55,177 nt of DNA from an uncultured Pelagibacteraceae bacterium (lineage in GTDB: Bacteria; Pseudomonadota; Alphaproteobacteria; Pelagibacterales; Pelagibacteraceae), in the NCBI GenBank assembly GCA_902515625.1, contig CABXVD010000004.1, forward strand, positions 1 to 55,177. Reading direction: 5' to 3'. The notes below the pieces were generated by a model, which searched no databases, had not been told where the DNA came from, and was given only the letters and a program-made list of their open reading frames with translations. Of the stretch, positions 7,964-16,616 are shown one piece after another; the stretch's first letter is position 1, and each line of letters starts with the position of its first letter. Position numbers and translations under genes: made by a program.

Positions 7964-8665
7964 ATGATCAGAAATTTTTTATTTTCGATATTTTTTTTTC
8001 TAGGAATAGTTATTATTTCAATAATATTTTTACCTGCATTACTTTTACCAAGAAAAATTACTTTGGTTGGTGGAAAATTAATGGGTTATTGGGCTGAGTT
8101 TTGTCTTAAAGTTTTTCTATCAGTAAAAATTATAATTAAAGGTAAAGAAAATATTATAAATGATCAAAAGTTTTTCATTGCTGCATCCCATCAATCTATG
8201 TTTGAAACATTCTATCTACAAACCATTTTTAATTCACCAGTATTTATTTTAAAAAAAGAGTTACTCCAAATTCCAATTTTTGGATGGTATTTAAAAAAAA
8301 TTGGATCTATCTCAATAAATAGAAACAAAATAAGTAAAGATAATTTAGGATTTTTTGAGGATATTTTAAAAACAGTAAACGATAGTGATAGACCATTGAT
8401 AATTTTTCCTCAAGGAACTAGAGTTATGCCTGATGAACGTCCTCCTTTTAAAAAAGGTGCTACTAGAATTTATCAGGAGCTAAATATAGCCTGCCAACCA
8501 GTTGCTATTAATTCTGGGTACGTATGGCCTAAAAAAGGTACAAAAAATACTCATAAAACAATAACAGTTTCCATTTTAAATCCTATAAATGCTGGAATGA
8601 ATAAAGAAAGTTTTCTAAATAATTTAGAGAGTAAAATTTATAACGAGCTAAAATTGTTAAATTAG
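7964..8665 (+). CDS. plsC: 1-acyl-sn-glycerol-3-phosphate acyltransferase
   Basis: Membrane acyltransferase that makes phosphatidic acid from lysophosphatidate. The product, 233 residues from the ATG at 7964, has an N-terminal membrane segment (LFSIFFFLGIVIISIIFLPA). The catalytic motif is SHQSMFET near residue 75, an H-x4-E form common in alphaproteobacterial PlsC. It is followed by the substrate motif FPQGTR near 145 and PVAINSGYVWPKKG near 180. A TTG three codons upstream is an alternative start. The stop interlocks with the dnaN stop in a shared TTAG. Confidence 0.9.
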   Translation: MIRNFLFSIFFFLGIVIISIIFLPALLLPRKITLVGGKLMGYWAEFCLKVFLSVKIIIKGKENIINDQKFFIAASHQSMFETFYLQTIFNSPVFILKKELLQIPIFGWYLKKIGSISINRNKISKDNLGFFEDILKTVNDSDRPLIIFPQGTRVMPDERPPFKKGATRIYQELNIACQPVAINSGYVWPKKGTKNTHKTITVSILNPINAGMNKESFLNNLESKIYNELKLLN

Positions 8666-9774
8666 CCTTTCATAGGCATAACAACATATATACTGTCAAA
8701 ATCACCTGGATCTTTTATTAAAGCTGGAGAACCTGTATCGTTAAAAAATATTTCAACTTTTTCTCCATCTAATTGGGAAGCCACATCTATTAAATATCTA
8801 GAGTTAAAACTAATTTCTAAATCCTCATCGAATTTAGCACTAATGGTCTCCTTACCATCACCACTGTTAGCGTTATTTACTGATAAGTTCAAAGTATCTT
8901 TAGATAAACTAAATTTTACTCCATCTTTTTTGTCTAATGATACAGATGCAACTCTATCAACAGAATTAAGAAATAATTTTAGATCTATCTCTAATTTTTT
9001 TTGGTTATTTTTAGGAATCACTTGAATATAATTAGGAAATTTACCATCTATAAGCTTTGATATTAATATGCTATTGTTAAGTTCAAATTTAATTTTAGAT
9101 TTAATATTTGAAACTTTTACATCACCGTCATAACTATCCAAAAGAGAACATAGTTGAAAAATTGTTTTTTTTGGCAATATTATTGGATCAAAATCAATTT
9201 TTTCATCTAATCTAATTTTAGAAATAGACATTCTATGACTGTCGGTAGCCACAGCTGTAAGATAATTTTTATCTTCTACTTCTGTTTGATGAAAATAAAT
9301 TCCACTCAAGTAATGTCTGGTTTCATCATTAGAAACCGAAAATTTACATTTATTTAGTAATTTAAGGAGTTGTTTAGATTTTATTACAAATTCATTTTGG
9401 TTAAAATTTTCATCTGTAAGTGGAAACTCTGATGGACTAAGGCAGTTTAAATTGAAAATAGATTTTTCTGATTCTAAATGAAGTTTACTTGAGTCATTAA
9501 GAGTTAAATTAATTTTTTTTCCAGATGATAATTTTCTTACTATATCATATATAGTCGAAGATACTGTTGTAGTTTTTCCTTCCTCCAATACTTCCACATT
9601 ATTTATCTTATGAATGAAAATTAAATCTAAGTCTGTTGCTGTTATAATTAAATTTGAACTATTTGCATCAATTAAAATATTCGACAAAATTGGCAAAGTG
9701 CTTCTCTTTTCTATAACTCCCTGACAATAATTAAGTGCTTGCTGAAGATCCTGTTGATTAACGTTAAATTTCAT
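8662..9774 (-). CDS. dnaN: DNA polymerase III beta subunit (sliding clamp)
   Basis: Forms the ring that tethers DNA polymerase III to DNA. The 370-residue product has the usual three-domain length, starts MKFNVNQQDLQQALNYCQGVIEKR, contains the first-domain segment LPILSNILI, and ends with YVVMPMKG, matching the family's C-terminal VMPMR-type end. It overlaps the end of dnaA by 11 bp, so the two are almost certainly cotranscribed. recF, which follows dnaN in many bacteria, is not next to it here; the convergent plsC is. Confidence 0.97.
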   Translation of the reverse strand: MKFNVNQQDLQQALNYCQGVIEKRSTLPILSNILIDANSSNLIITATDLDLIFIHKINNVEVLEEGKTTTVSSTIYDIVRKLSSGKKINLTLNDSSKLHLESEKSIFNLNCLSPSEFPLTDENFNQNEFVIKSKQLLKLLNKCKFSVSNDETRHYLSGIYFHQTEVEDKNYLTAVATDSHRMSISKIRLDEKIDFDPIILPKKTIFQLCSLLDSYDGDVKVSNIKSKIKFELNNSILISKLIDGKFPNYIQVIPKNNQKKLEIDLKLFLNSVDRVASVSLDKKDGVKFSLSKDTLNLSVNNANSGDGKETISAKFDEDLEISFNSRYLIDVASQLDGEKVEIFFNDTGSPALIKDPGDFDSIYVVMPMKG

Positions 9775-11182
9775 TATTTTTGTTGTTATATAATATTTGA
9801 TTTTTTAATTTTTTAATATTATCAACCATCTCTGGGTCTTTTTCTTTAATCTTTTCAATAGTTTTAACTGAATGAATTATTGTAGTATGGTCTCTATTTG
9901 AAAACTCTCTTCCAATTTCAGGTAATGATTTTGAAGTAAGAATTTTGGTTAAATATATTGCTGTTTGTCTAGGTCTAACTAAATACCTTGATCTTCTTGA
10001 AGATAACATCTCATTTTTACTAATTTTAAAAAATTTACATACTGCTGTTTGAATTAAATCTATAGTTACCTTGTTTTCAGATAGATTTAATAAATCTTTC
10101 AGAATTACTTTTGTTTCAGATAAATTTGGAACTTTTTCATATATTCTTGAGAAAGAAACCACTCTATTAATTGCTCCAACTAACTCTCTTATACTGCCTT
10201 TAATTTCAGTGCTGATAAAATCTTGAATGTCTTTTGAAATCTGAAATTGGTCAGAATATATACTGTTTACTTCTTCAGTTTTTTTTTGAACTATTTTTTT
10301 TCTTAATTCTAAATCTGGTTTTTGTATATCGACTACTAATCCACCTAAAAATCTAGATTTAATTCTTTCTTGAATTCTTGCTAATTTATTGGGGGGTCTA
10401 TCTGAAGAGACTATTATTTGAGAACCTTTATCTAATAAAGTATTAAAGGTATGAAAAAATTCTTCTTGCATGGCCTCTTTACCGCTTATGAATTGGATAT
10501 CGTCAATTAATAGTATGTCTGTGTTTCTAAAATATTCTTTAAACTTTACCATGTCATTTGATTTAATTGATTTTACAAATTGATACATAAAACGTTCGGC
10601 TGAAATAAACATAACCTTAATATTTTTTTTTAACTCAAAACCAATAGAATTTAACAAGTGTGTTTTGCCCATTCCAACACCACCATAAATATAAAGTGGG
10701 TTGTAATGCGAAATATTTTCTGAAACCTTTAATGATGCCTCATAAGCCAACTTATTACTTGATCCTGTGATAAAATTATCAAATCGTTTATTAGGATCAA
10801 TCCGATTATATTGTAAATAAGAGTCTTTAATAAAAGAAACATTCTCTTTTAAGTTACCTACTTCTAGTGGCTCACTATTTTGAGCAGCACTATCTGGTTC
10901 AACTATTCTAAATTCAATTCTTATAATATCTTTTTTATAATTTTTTATAATTTGTAAGATTTGATCTAAATATCTTGATGTTATCCAGTCTCTAATAAAT
11001 CTAGTTGGTACAGATAACAGTATATAATTATTAAATTCTTCTATAAATGAAATTCTTTTTAACCAACTTTCATAAACTTCAGATCCTAACTTATCTCTCA
11101 TATCAGCTTGAACCAATCTCCATTCAAAGCTGTTAGACTTATTAAAATTGTCTATATTTTGATTATTCGTAAGTTTACTCAT
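9764..11182 (-). CDS. dnaA: chromosomal replication initiator DnaA
   Basis: AAA+ initiator that binds DnaA boxes and opens the origin. The 472-residue protein has domain I (EWRLVQADMRDKLGSEVYESW, shown in part), a linker, and the AAA+ core with Walker A GGVGMGKTHLL near residues 167-177, Walker B LLIDDIQF near 229-236, and sensor SSDRPPNKL. The C-terminal DNA-binding domain has the signature NRDHTTIIHSVKTI near 441-454. It is the first gene of a dnaA-dnaN transcript with a long non-coding leader upstream. Confidence 0.98.
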   Translation of the reverse strand: MSKLTNNQNIDNFNKSNSFEWRLVQADMRDKLGSEVYESWLKRISFIEEFNNYILLSVPTRFIRDWITSRYLDQILQIIKNYKKDIIRIEFRIVEPDSAAQNSEPLEVGNLKENVSFIKDSYLQYNRIDPNKRFDNFITGSSNKLAYEASLKVSENISHYNPLYIYGGVGMGKTHLLNSIGFELKKNIKVMFISAERFMYQFVKSIKSNDMVKFKEYFRNTDILLIDDIQFISGKEAMQEEFFHTFNTLLDKGSQIIVSSDRPPNKLARIQERIKSRFLGGLVVDIQKPDLELRKKIVQKKTEEVNSIYSDQFQISKDIQDFISTEIKGSIRELVGAINRVVSFSRIYEKVPNLSETKVILKDLLNLSENKVTIDLIQTAVCKFFKISKNEMLSSRRSRYLVRPRQTAIYLTKILTSKSLPEIGREFSNRDHTTIIHSVKTIEKIKEKDPEMVDNIKKLKNQILYNNKNNEI

Positions 11183-11488
11183 AAGCTTGGAAGAAACTTA
11201 GTTAGAACCGATTTAAAATAATTTGCAACAAGTTAATAAAAAATTTTAAAAAAAAATAAAATCTAGGATTGTGGATTTAAACGTCACAGAGTTAAAGTTG
11301 AATTTTGTTTTTTTCAAAGAATTAGAAATTAAAATTCTAAATTGAATCAAACCATGATTGAATCAAATGTAGATTGAATTTATATAAGGTAAAAATTTAC
11401 TAAGTCTAAATATAGTAAAACAAGATGATATTTAAATAGATAATGTACTTACTAAGAGTTGTTTAATTAAATAAGTTTTTTTTAACGC
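11183..11488. other. 306 bp non-coding region between dnaA and rpsT
   Basis: This is the only gap of 300 bp or more. It should hold the dnaA promoter. I see three ATTGAAT repeats at 16 bp spacing (11341-11382), two copies of TTACTAAG (11397-11404 and 11449-11456), one weak DnaA-box-like TGTGGATTT (11270-11278, 7 of 9 to TGTGGATAA) and several A/T runs. No coding frame or clear terminator is visible. It could be a regulatory leader or, less surely, part of an origin. Confidence 0.6.
11341..11382. repeat. three ATTGAAT direct repeats at 16 bp spacing upstream of dnaA
   Basis: Copies begin at 11341, 11357 and 11373. The first two are identical over ATTGAATCAAA; the third matches only in ATTGAAT. 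The middle copy sits in the perfect palindrome TGATTGAATCA (11355-11365). Copies one and two each contain GAATC, a GANTC site of the kind methylated by CcrM in many alphaproteobacteria. Even spacing suggests a protein-binding array. Confidence 0.65.
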
Positions 11489-11749
11489 TTAGATTGTAGA
11501 AATCTTCTTTGTGATCCTAGAAACATTTCTAGAAGCGTTTTGTTTCTTGATAATTCCCGTCTTAGCAATCTTCATTAGCTCTGAATTGAGCTTAGGCAAA
11601 AATTTTAAAGCTTCGTCTTTCTTTTTTTCTTCAATCAGAAGATTCATTTTTTTTAAAGCGTTACGAAATCTACTTTTTCTAGCCTTGTTAACTACAGTTT
11701 GTTTAGAAATTCTTCGAATTCTCTTAATTGCTGATTTTGTGTTTGCCAT
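11489..11749 (-). CDS. rpsT: 30S ribosomal protein S20
   Basis: Small-subunit protein that binds 16S rRNA. The 86-residue basic protein begins MANTKSAIKRIRR, the invariant start of S20, and continues with KSRFRNALKKMN and the C-terminal KTGIIKKQNASRNVSRI. The frame stays open upstream to 11812, but the conserved MANTKSA start at 11749 is clearly correct. Its position upstream of dnaA and downstream of mutM is the usual alphaproteobacterial order. Confidence 0.96.
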   Translation of the reverse strand: MANTKSAIKRIRRISKQTVVNKARKSRFRNALKKMNLLIEEKKKDEALKFLPKLNSELMKIAKTGIIKKQNASRNVSRITKKISTI

Positions 11750-11799
11750 CTTGGCAGGGGTATAACTTGAGAATTTATAGTGGTCAACATAATATTTTA

Positions 11800-12663
11800 C
11801 TATTTTTGGCAAGAATCACAAAAAAAAGTTGATCTATTTGATACAATTTTTTTTTTTATAATACCTAAACATTCAGTAGATTTACATCTGTTTCCTTCTT
11901 GCTGGTAAACCTTAAACTCTTTTTGATAACCACCTAGTGTTCCAGATATATCTTGAAAATTTCTAATACTGGATCCTCCTTTAATTATTGCTCTATATAA
12001 AATTTTTTTAGAATTCAAAATAATTTTTTTACATTCGTTTTTAGTTAATAATTTTGCCTGTTTAAATGGATCAATTTTGGATAAAAATAATATTTCACTG
12101 GCATATATGTTGCCAATTCCTGAAACAAATCTTTGATCCAATAAAAAGCTTTTAATATCTTTACTTTTATTTTTAAAGAAACCTAACACATAATTTATAT
12201 TAAATTTTTTATCGAAAGGTTCAGGACCCAAATATTTAAATCTTTCTTTTAAAGCATTTTTATTTTCAATTAATTGAAAAAAACCAAAACGTCTTGGGTC
12301 ATTATAAATTACTTTAAAATTATCAAATTCAAACACAATATGATTATGTTTTTTAGGAAGTATTGGTGAGTGATAAAAACTTGTGTTTGTAAATTTGGAT
12401 AATTTGAGCTTATCAACAATATGGATTGTGCCTGACATACCTAGATGAATCAAACAATAATCCCCTTCCCAAAAATGTATGATTAAATATTTTGAAAATC
12501 TATCTACTTTAAATATTTTTTTATTTTTAATATAACTTTTAAAATTATTTGGTATTAAAAATCGTAGATTTCTATTTCTTATTATTACTTTTTTTACCCT
12601 TTTTTGATTAATTTTTTTATTTAAGGATTGTCTAACAATTTCTACTTCTGGTAATTCTGGCAT
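11800..12663 (-). CDS. mutM: formamidopyrimidine-DNA glycosylase
   Basis: Bifunctional glycosylase/AP lyase that removes 8-oxoguanine and formamidopyrimidines. The 287-residue protein starts MPELPEVEIV, with Pro2 (after Met removal) as the catalytic amine and Glu3 next to it. The helix-two-turn-helix region SGIGNIYASEILF lies near residue 180-192. A C-terminal zinc finger has CKSTEC and CDSC pairs near residues 259-286. It is divergent from ubiE across 29 bp. Confidence 0.95.
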   Translation of the reverse strand: MPELPEVEIVRQSLNKKINQKRVKKVIIRNRNLRFLIPNNFKSYIKNKKIFKVDRFSKYLIIHFWEGDYCLIHLGMSGTIHIVDKLKLSKFTNTSFYHSPILPKKHNHIVFEFDNFKVIYNDPRRFGFFQLIENKNALKERFKYLGPEPFDKKFNINYVLGFFKNKSKDIKSFLLDQRFVSGIGNIYASEILFLSKIDPFKQAKLLTKNECKKIILNSKKILYRAIIKGGSSIRNFQDISGTLGGYQKEFKVYQQEGNRCKSTECLGIIKKKIVSNRSTFFCDSCQK

Positions 12664-12668
12664 TTCAC

Positions 12669-12687
12669 ACTATATTCAATATATAAT
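12669..12687. promoter_or_regulatory. back-to-back -10-like boxes between mutM and ubiE
   Basis: The 29 bp gap contains TATAAT on the plus strand (12682-12687), five bases before the ubiE ATG. On the minus strand TATAGT (12669-12674) lies five bases before the mutM ATG. Neither gene has a Shine-Dalgarno-like sequence in the gap. This arrangement suggests leaderless transcripts in both directions. Confidence 0.4.
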
Positions 12688-12692
12688 TTTTT

Positions 12693-13397
12693 ATGCAACA
12701 ATATCTTCAAAATAAAAAAGGACTAGTAGAAGGTGTATTTGATCAAGTCTATGACCGTTATGATTTGATGAATGACTTTATGTCGCTAGGTATACATAGA
12801 CTTTGGAAAAAAAGTCTAATTAATATGATGGGCCCATCTGTTAATAAAAAATTGGTTGATGTTGCTTGTGGAACCGGTGATATTGGTAAACTTTTTTTAG
12901 ACAAAACTGATAATAAATCTAACGTTACATCTATTGATCCCAATAAAAAAATGATTAGCCAAGGTAAAAATAAATTATCAAAGTATAAAAGTATTGAATG
13001 GATTACTGCCCCAGCCGAAAAATTGCCATTAACTGATAACTCTTTTGACTACTATACAATCAGTTTTGGTTTGAGAAATACAAAAAATTTGGATCTGGCA
13101 CTTTCTGAAGCTTATAGGGTTTTAAAGCCTGGTGGTCGTTATCTGTGCTTAGAATTCTCTAAAATACAAAACACAAATATAAATTCAATTTACAAAAATT
13201 ACTCGAAATTGATCCCCATAATTGGCCAATTTATAGTAGGGGAAAAAGAACCCTATGAATATTTGGTAAAAAGTATTGAGCAATTCATTAATCAAGAAGA
13301 GTTAATTGATTTAATGCAAAAACATAAATTTCAAAAATGCTCTTATAGAAATTTTTCTAATGGTATTGTTTCAATTCATAGTGGTTGGAAAATTTAA
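12693..13397 (+). CDS. ubiE: demethylmenaquinone/ubiquinone C-methyltransferase UbiE
   Basis: SAM-dependent C-methyltransferase of quinone synthesis. The 234-residue protein has the UbiE opening VFDQVYDRYDLMNDFMSLG near residues 16-34, the SAM motif VDVACGTGDIG near 57-67, the acidic strand TSIDPN, and the late UbiE signature FGLRNTKNLDLAL near 124-136. It shares its TAATG stop/start with ubiB. It is the first gene of a rightward run ubiE-ubiB-coaBC-dut-moeB-like-SH3. Confidence 0.96.
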   Translation: MQQYLQNKKGLVEGVFDQVYDRYDLMNDFMSLGIHRLWKKSLINMMGPSVNKKLVDVACGTGDIGKLFLDKTDNKSNVTSIDPNKKMISQGKNKLSKYKSIEWITAPAEKLPLTDNSFDYYTISFGLRNTKNLDLALSEAYRVLKPGGRYLCLEFSKIQNTNINSIYKNYSKLIPIIGQFIVGEKEPYEYLVKSIEQFINQEELIDLMQKHKFQKCSYRNFSNGIVSIHSGWKI

Positions 13398-14965
13398 TGA
13401 TAAGAAAGTTCATTACCTTATTTAAGTTAGGAAGAAAAATAGCAAAATCAGATATACTTTCAATTGCATCAAAGTTTAAAAAACCTCCACTAGCTTTAAC
13501 TATTTTATTTAAAATATTATCTTTTTCATTTCAAAACAAAGAAAGTTATGATTTGGATAAAGATGAAGGAGAAAGACTTTCTAGATCACTAGAGTCAATG
13601 GGTACTACTTTTATAAAGTTAGGACAATTTCTAGCCACTAGACCTGATATTATTAGTGAAGAATTATCTAAAAAACTTGAAAATCTTCAAGATCGTTTAC
13701 CACCGTTTTCAATATATCAGGCAAAACAAATCATTAAAAGTGATCTTGGAGAAGAATCTTTCAATTCTATAATAGATTTAAGTGAACCTGTAGCTGCAGC
13801 GTCTATAGCTCAAGTACACAAAGCAAAAATTAACGACAATGGAACAATTAAAGATGTTGCTATAAAGATTTTAAGACCAGATATAAAAAAAATATTTAAT
13901 GAGGAAATTGATGCAATGATGTTGTTTGCATTTTTAGTAGAGTCTTTAGTAAAAAAAACAAAAAGATTAAAACTAATAGAGGTTGTTTTTCTATTAAAAG
14001 AGATAACAAATCTTGAGATGGATTTGAGGTTTGAGGCAGCGGCTGCTAATGAATACGCAGAGAATACAAAGAATGATGCTGGATTTAAAGTTCCAGTAAT
14101 TTATTGGAATTTTACTAGTGAAAATGTAATGACTCTAGATTGGATCGATGGTGTTTCAATTAGAGAAACAGAAGAATTAAAAAATAGAAATTTAGATACT
14201 AATAAAATAGCAGAAGATATTATTCAACATTTTTTGAGGCACGCGGTAAGAGATGGCTTTTTTCATGCAGATATGCACCAAGGTAATATTTTCATTGATA
14301 ATAGTGGTCAAATTGCACCAATAGATTTTGGTATAATGGGTAGATTAGATAAAGTTAGTAAGAGATTTCTGGCAGAAATTTTATTTGGATTTATTCAAAG
14401 AGACTACCGTAAGGTTGCTGAAGTGCACTTAATGGCTGGATTAGTTCCAAAAGATGTTCCTATAGATGACTTGGCTCAAGCTTTAAGATCAATAGGAGAG
14501 CCAATTTTTGGCCAAGAAGTAAAAGATATCTCAGGTGGAAAATTGTTAAAACAACTCTTTGATGTCACAGAAAAATTTAACATGCAAACTCAACCGCAGT
14601 TACTAATGCTACAAAAAACAATGGTTGTAGTTGAGGGTGTTGCAAGAAAATTAAATCCAAGTACAAATATATGGACGACTTCTAAACCTGTGCTTGAAAC
14701 TTGGTTGAGAGAAACAAAAGATCCAATAACAAATTTAAATGAGACATTAAAGAGTACTTCTGAGGTAATTAAGAGATTACCGGAATTTCCAGAGATTATG
14801 GATAAAGCTAATCAAGCTTTAACGTTTTTAGCTAGTGGACAAATTCCTCAGAATTCAAACTCATATACTGCTTTAAATGATAAAAAAGCAGAAATGAATG
14901 CTTTTAGAAATCAGTCTATTATTGGTTTATTACTACTTGTAATTTTTGGACTTATAGTATTTTAA
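13397..14965 (+). CDS. ubiB: UbiB atypical protein kinase-like ATPase for ubiquinone synthesis
   Basis: ABC1/ADCK/UbiB family protein needed for ubiquinone biosynthesis, probably extracting or moving lipid intermediates. The 522-residue product has the family KxGQ motif FIKLGQFLATRPD near residues 74-86, the alanine-rich loop AAASIAQVHKA near 134-144, the catalytic-like HADMHQGNIFID near 292-303, PIDFGIMGRLD near 309-319, and a C-terminal hydrophobic segment IIGLLLLVIFGLIVF. The ATG at 13397 overlaps the ubiE stop; a TTG at 13385 is an alternative. Confidence 0.95.
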   Translation: MIRKFITLFKLGRKIAKSDILSIASKFKKPPLALTILFKILSFSFQNKESYDLDKDEGERLSRSLESMGTTFIKLGQFLATRPDIISEELSKKLENLQDRLPPFSIYQAKQIIKSDLGEESFNSIIDLSEPVAAASIAQVHKAKINDNGTIKDVAIKILRPDIKKIFNEEIDAMMLFAFLVESLVKKTKRLKLIEVVFLLKEITNLEMDLRFEAAAANEYAENTKNDAGFKVPVIYWNFTSENVMTLDWIDGVSIRETEELKNRNLDTNKIAEDIIQHFLRHAVRDGFFHADMHQGNIFIDNSGQIAPIDFGIMGRLDKVSKRFLAEILFGFIQRDYRKVAEVHLMAGLVPKDVPIDDLAQALRSIGEPIFGQEVKDISGGKLLKQLFDVTEKFNMQTQPQLLMLQKTMVVVEGVARKLNPSTNIWTTSKPVLETWLRETKDPITNLNETLKSTSEVIKRLPEFPEIMDKANQALTFLASGQIPQNSNSYTALNDKKAEMNAFRNQSIIGLLLLVIFGLIVF

Positions 14966-14973
14966 TTCTCGAA

Positions 14974-16179
14974 ATGGAAAATCTGATAAACAAAAAAATT
15001 TTATTTATCATATGTGGTGGTATTTCTGCATACAAAAGTCTTGAAACAATTAGGCTTTTCAAAAAAGGTGGTGCTGAAATCAAAACCATACTTACTGCAA
15101 GTGCTAAAGAATTTGTAACACCTCTTTCAATTACTGCGCTGTCACAAGGCAAAGTTTATAGTGAATTATTCAGTGTCGAAAATGAAACTGAAATGGACCA
15201 TATTTCACTTTCTAGATGGGCTGATGTAATTGTTATTGCTCCTGCAACAGCAAATACTGTTTCAAAACTGGCTCACGGTACTACTGACGATCTTGCTTCA
15301 ACTGTTGTTCTGGCTTCAGATAAAAATATTTATTTAGCACCAGCAATGAACGTGAGGATGTGGGAACATAAAACTACCAAAGCAAATTTAAAAAAATTGC
15401 ATGATTATGGTTATAAATTAATTGGACCTGAAATTGGCGATATGGCTTGTGGAGAATACGGTGAGGGTAAAATGTCTGATCCAAAAAAAATTGCTGAAGA
15501 GATAGACCAGTTTTTTTTAAATAAAAAAAGAAATAAAAATTTAAAAGCTCTGGTTACAGCAGGACCTACTAATGAATACATTGATCCTGTAAGATTTATA
15601 ACTAACAAGTCTAGTGGCAAACAAGGCTATGAGATAGCAAAATCTCTTTCTAAAAAGGGATTTGATACAACACTTATTTCAGGTCCAACTAACTTGCAAA
15701 TTGATGATGATATTAATCTAATTAAGGTTGAAACAGCAGAAGAAATGTTTCTTGCAACTCAAAAAAGTTTACCAACTGATGTAGCAATTTTTGCAGCAGC
15801 AGTAGCTGATTTTAAGCTACAAAAAAAATATACAAATAAAATTAAAAAACAGGAGACATTAAATTTGAATCTTGAAAAAAACGTCGATATTTTAAATTAT
15901 GTTTCTAATCATAATTCAATGAGGCCAAGTCTTGTTATTGGTTTTGCAGCTGAAACTATTAACCACGAAATAAATGCAGAAGAAAAGTTAAATAAAAAAA
16001 ATTGTGACTGGATAATTGCAAATAATGTTGCAAATAAAAATATAGGATTTAATTCTGATTTTAATGAAGTAACTATTCACTACAAAAATAAAAAAATAAA
16101 TAACGAAAAACTCTTTTATAAAAAAAAGTCTGAAATATCTGATGAAATAGTTGATAGAATTATTGATCAATTAAATTAA
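14974..16179 (+). CDS. coaBC: bifunctional phosphopantothenoylcysteine decarboxylase/phosphopantothenate-cysteine ligase
   Basis: Performs two consecutive steps of coenzyme A synthesis. The N-terminal flavin domain CoaC has GGISAYKSLE near residues 15-24, the PAMNVRMWEH motif near 123-132, and the catalytic Cys in GDMACGEYGEGKM near 155-167. The C-terminal CoaB domain opens with TAGPTNEYIDPVRFITN and SSGKQGYE near 191-216 and has a conserved Lys-rich tail. The 401-residue length is typical. Its stop overlaps the dut start. Confidence 0.96.
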   Translation: MENLINKKILFIICGGISAYKSLETIRLFKKGGAEIKTILTASAKEFVTPLSITALSQGKVYSELFSVENETEMDHISLSRWADVIVIAPATANTVSKLAHGTTDDLASTVVLASDKNIYLAPAMNVRMWEHKTTKANLKKLHDYGYKLIGPEIGDMACGEYGEGKMSDPKKIAEEIDQFFLNKKRNKNLKALVTAGPTNEYIDPVRFITNKSSGKQGYEIAKSLSKKGFDTTLISGPTNLQIDDDINLIKVETAEEMFLATQKSLPTDVAIFAAAVADFKLQKKYTNKIKKQETLNLNLEKNVDILNYVSNHNSMRPSLVIGFAAETINHEINAEEKLNKKNCDWIIANNVANKNIGFNSDFNEVTIHYKNKKINNEKLFYKKKSEISDEIVDRIIDQLN

Positions 16180-16616
16180 TGGCAAAAGTTCTAATCAAAA
16201 AATTAGCTTCATCTGTTCAATTACCTACTTATAAAACTAGCGGAGCTTCTGGAATGGATTTAATGGCTTTTATTTCTGAACCAATAATTCTTAAACCTCA
16301 ATCTTCTTGTTTATTACCAACTGGTATTTCTGTTGCATTTTCAGAGGAATTCGAAATACAAATAAGACCAAGATCTGGTTTGGCAGCTAAAAAGAATATT
16401 AGTGTATTAAATACTCCTGGCACAATTGATAGTGATTATAGGGGTGAAATAAAAGTTATTCTTTTTAACCATGGAAATAAAGAATTTATAATCAATAATA
16501 AAGATAGAATAGCACAAATGATTTTGACACCAGTTGTTAAAATGGAATTAGAAGAGACAGAAACTTTGCCAGAAACAATTCGAGGAGATGGTGGATTTGG
16601 CTCAACAGGAAAATGA
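16179..16616 (+). CDS. dut: dUTP diphosphatase
   Basis: Hydrolyses dUTP to dUMP, keeping uracil out of DNA and feeding thymidylate synthesis. The 145-residue product shows the trimeric dUTPase motifs in order: GASGMDLMA (1), RPRSGLAAK (2), NTPGTIDSDYRGEI (3), DRIAQMIL (4) and the C-terminal glycine-rich RGDGGFGSTGK (5). The order coaBC-dut is conserved in alphaproteobacteria. It overlaps its neighbours by 1 and 4 bp. Confidence 0.97.
   Translation: MAKVLIKKLASSVQLPTYKTSGASGMDLMAFISEPIILKPQSSCLLPTGISVAFSEEFEIQIRPRSGLAAKKNISVLNTPGTIDSDYRGEIKVILFNHGNKEFIINNKDRIAQMILTPVVKMELEETETLPETIRGDGGFGSTGK

Noticed and set aside
11183-11488. Calling the dnaA leader the chromosomal origin
   Set aside because: Only one weak DnaA-box-like site was found by eye, and alphaproteobacterial origins are often not next to dnaA. 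Strand-skew data for the whole genome would be needed.
11750-11812. N-terminal extension of S20 to 11812
   Set aside because: The invariant S20 start MANTKSAIKR begins at 11749; the upstream residues are just open frame.
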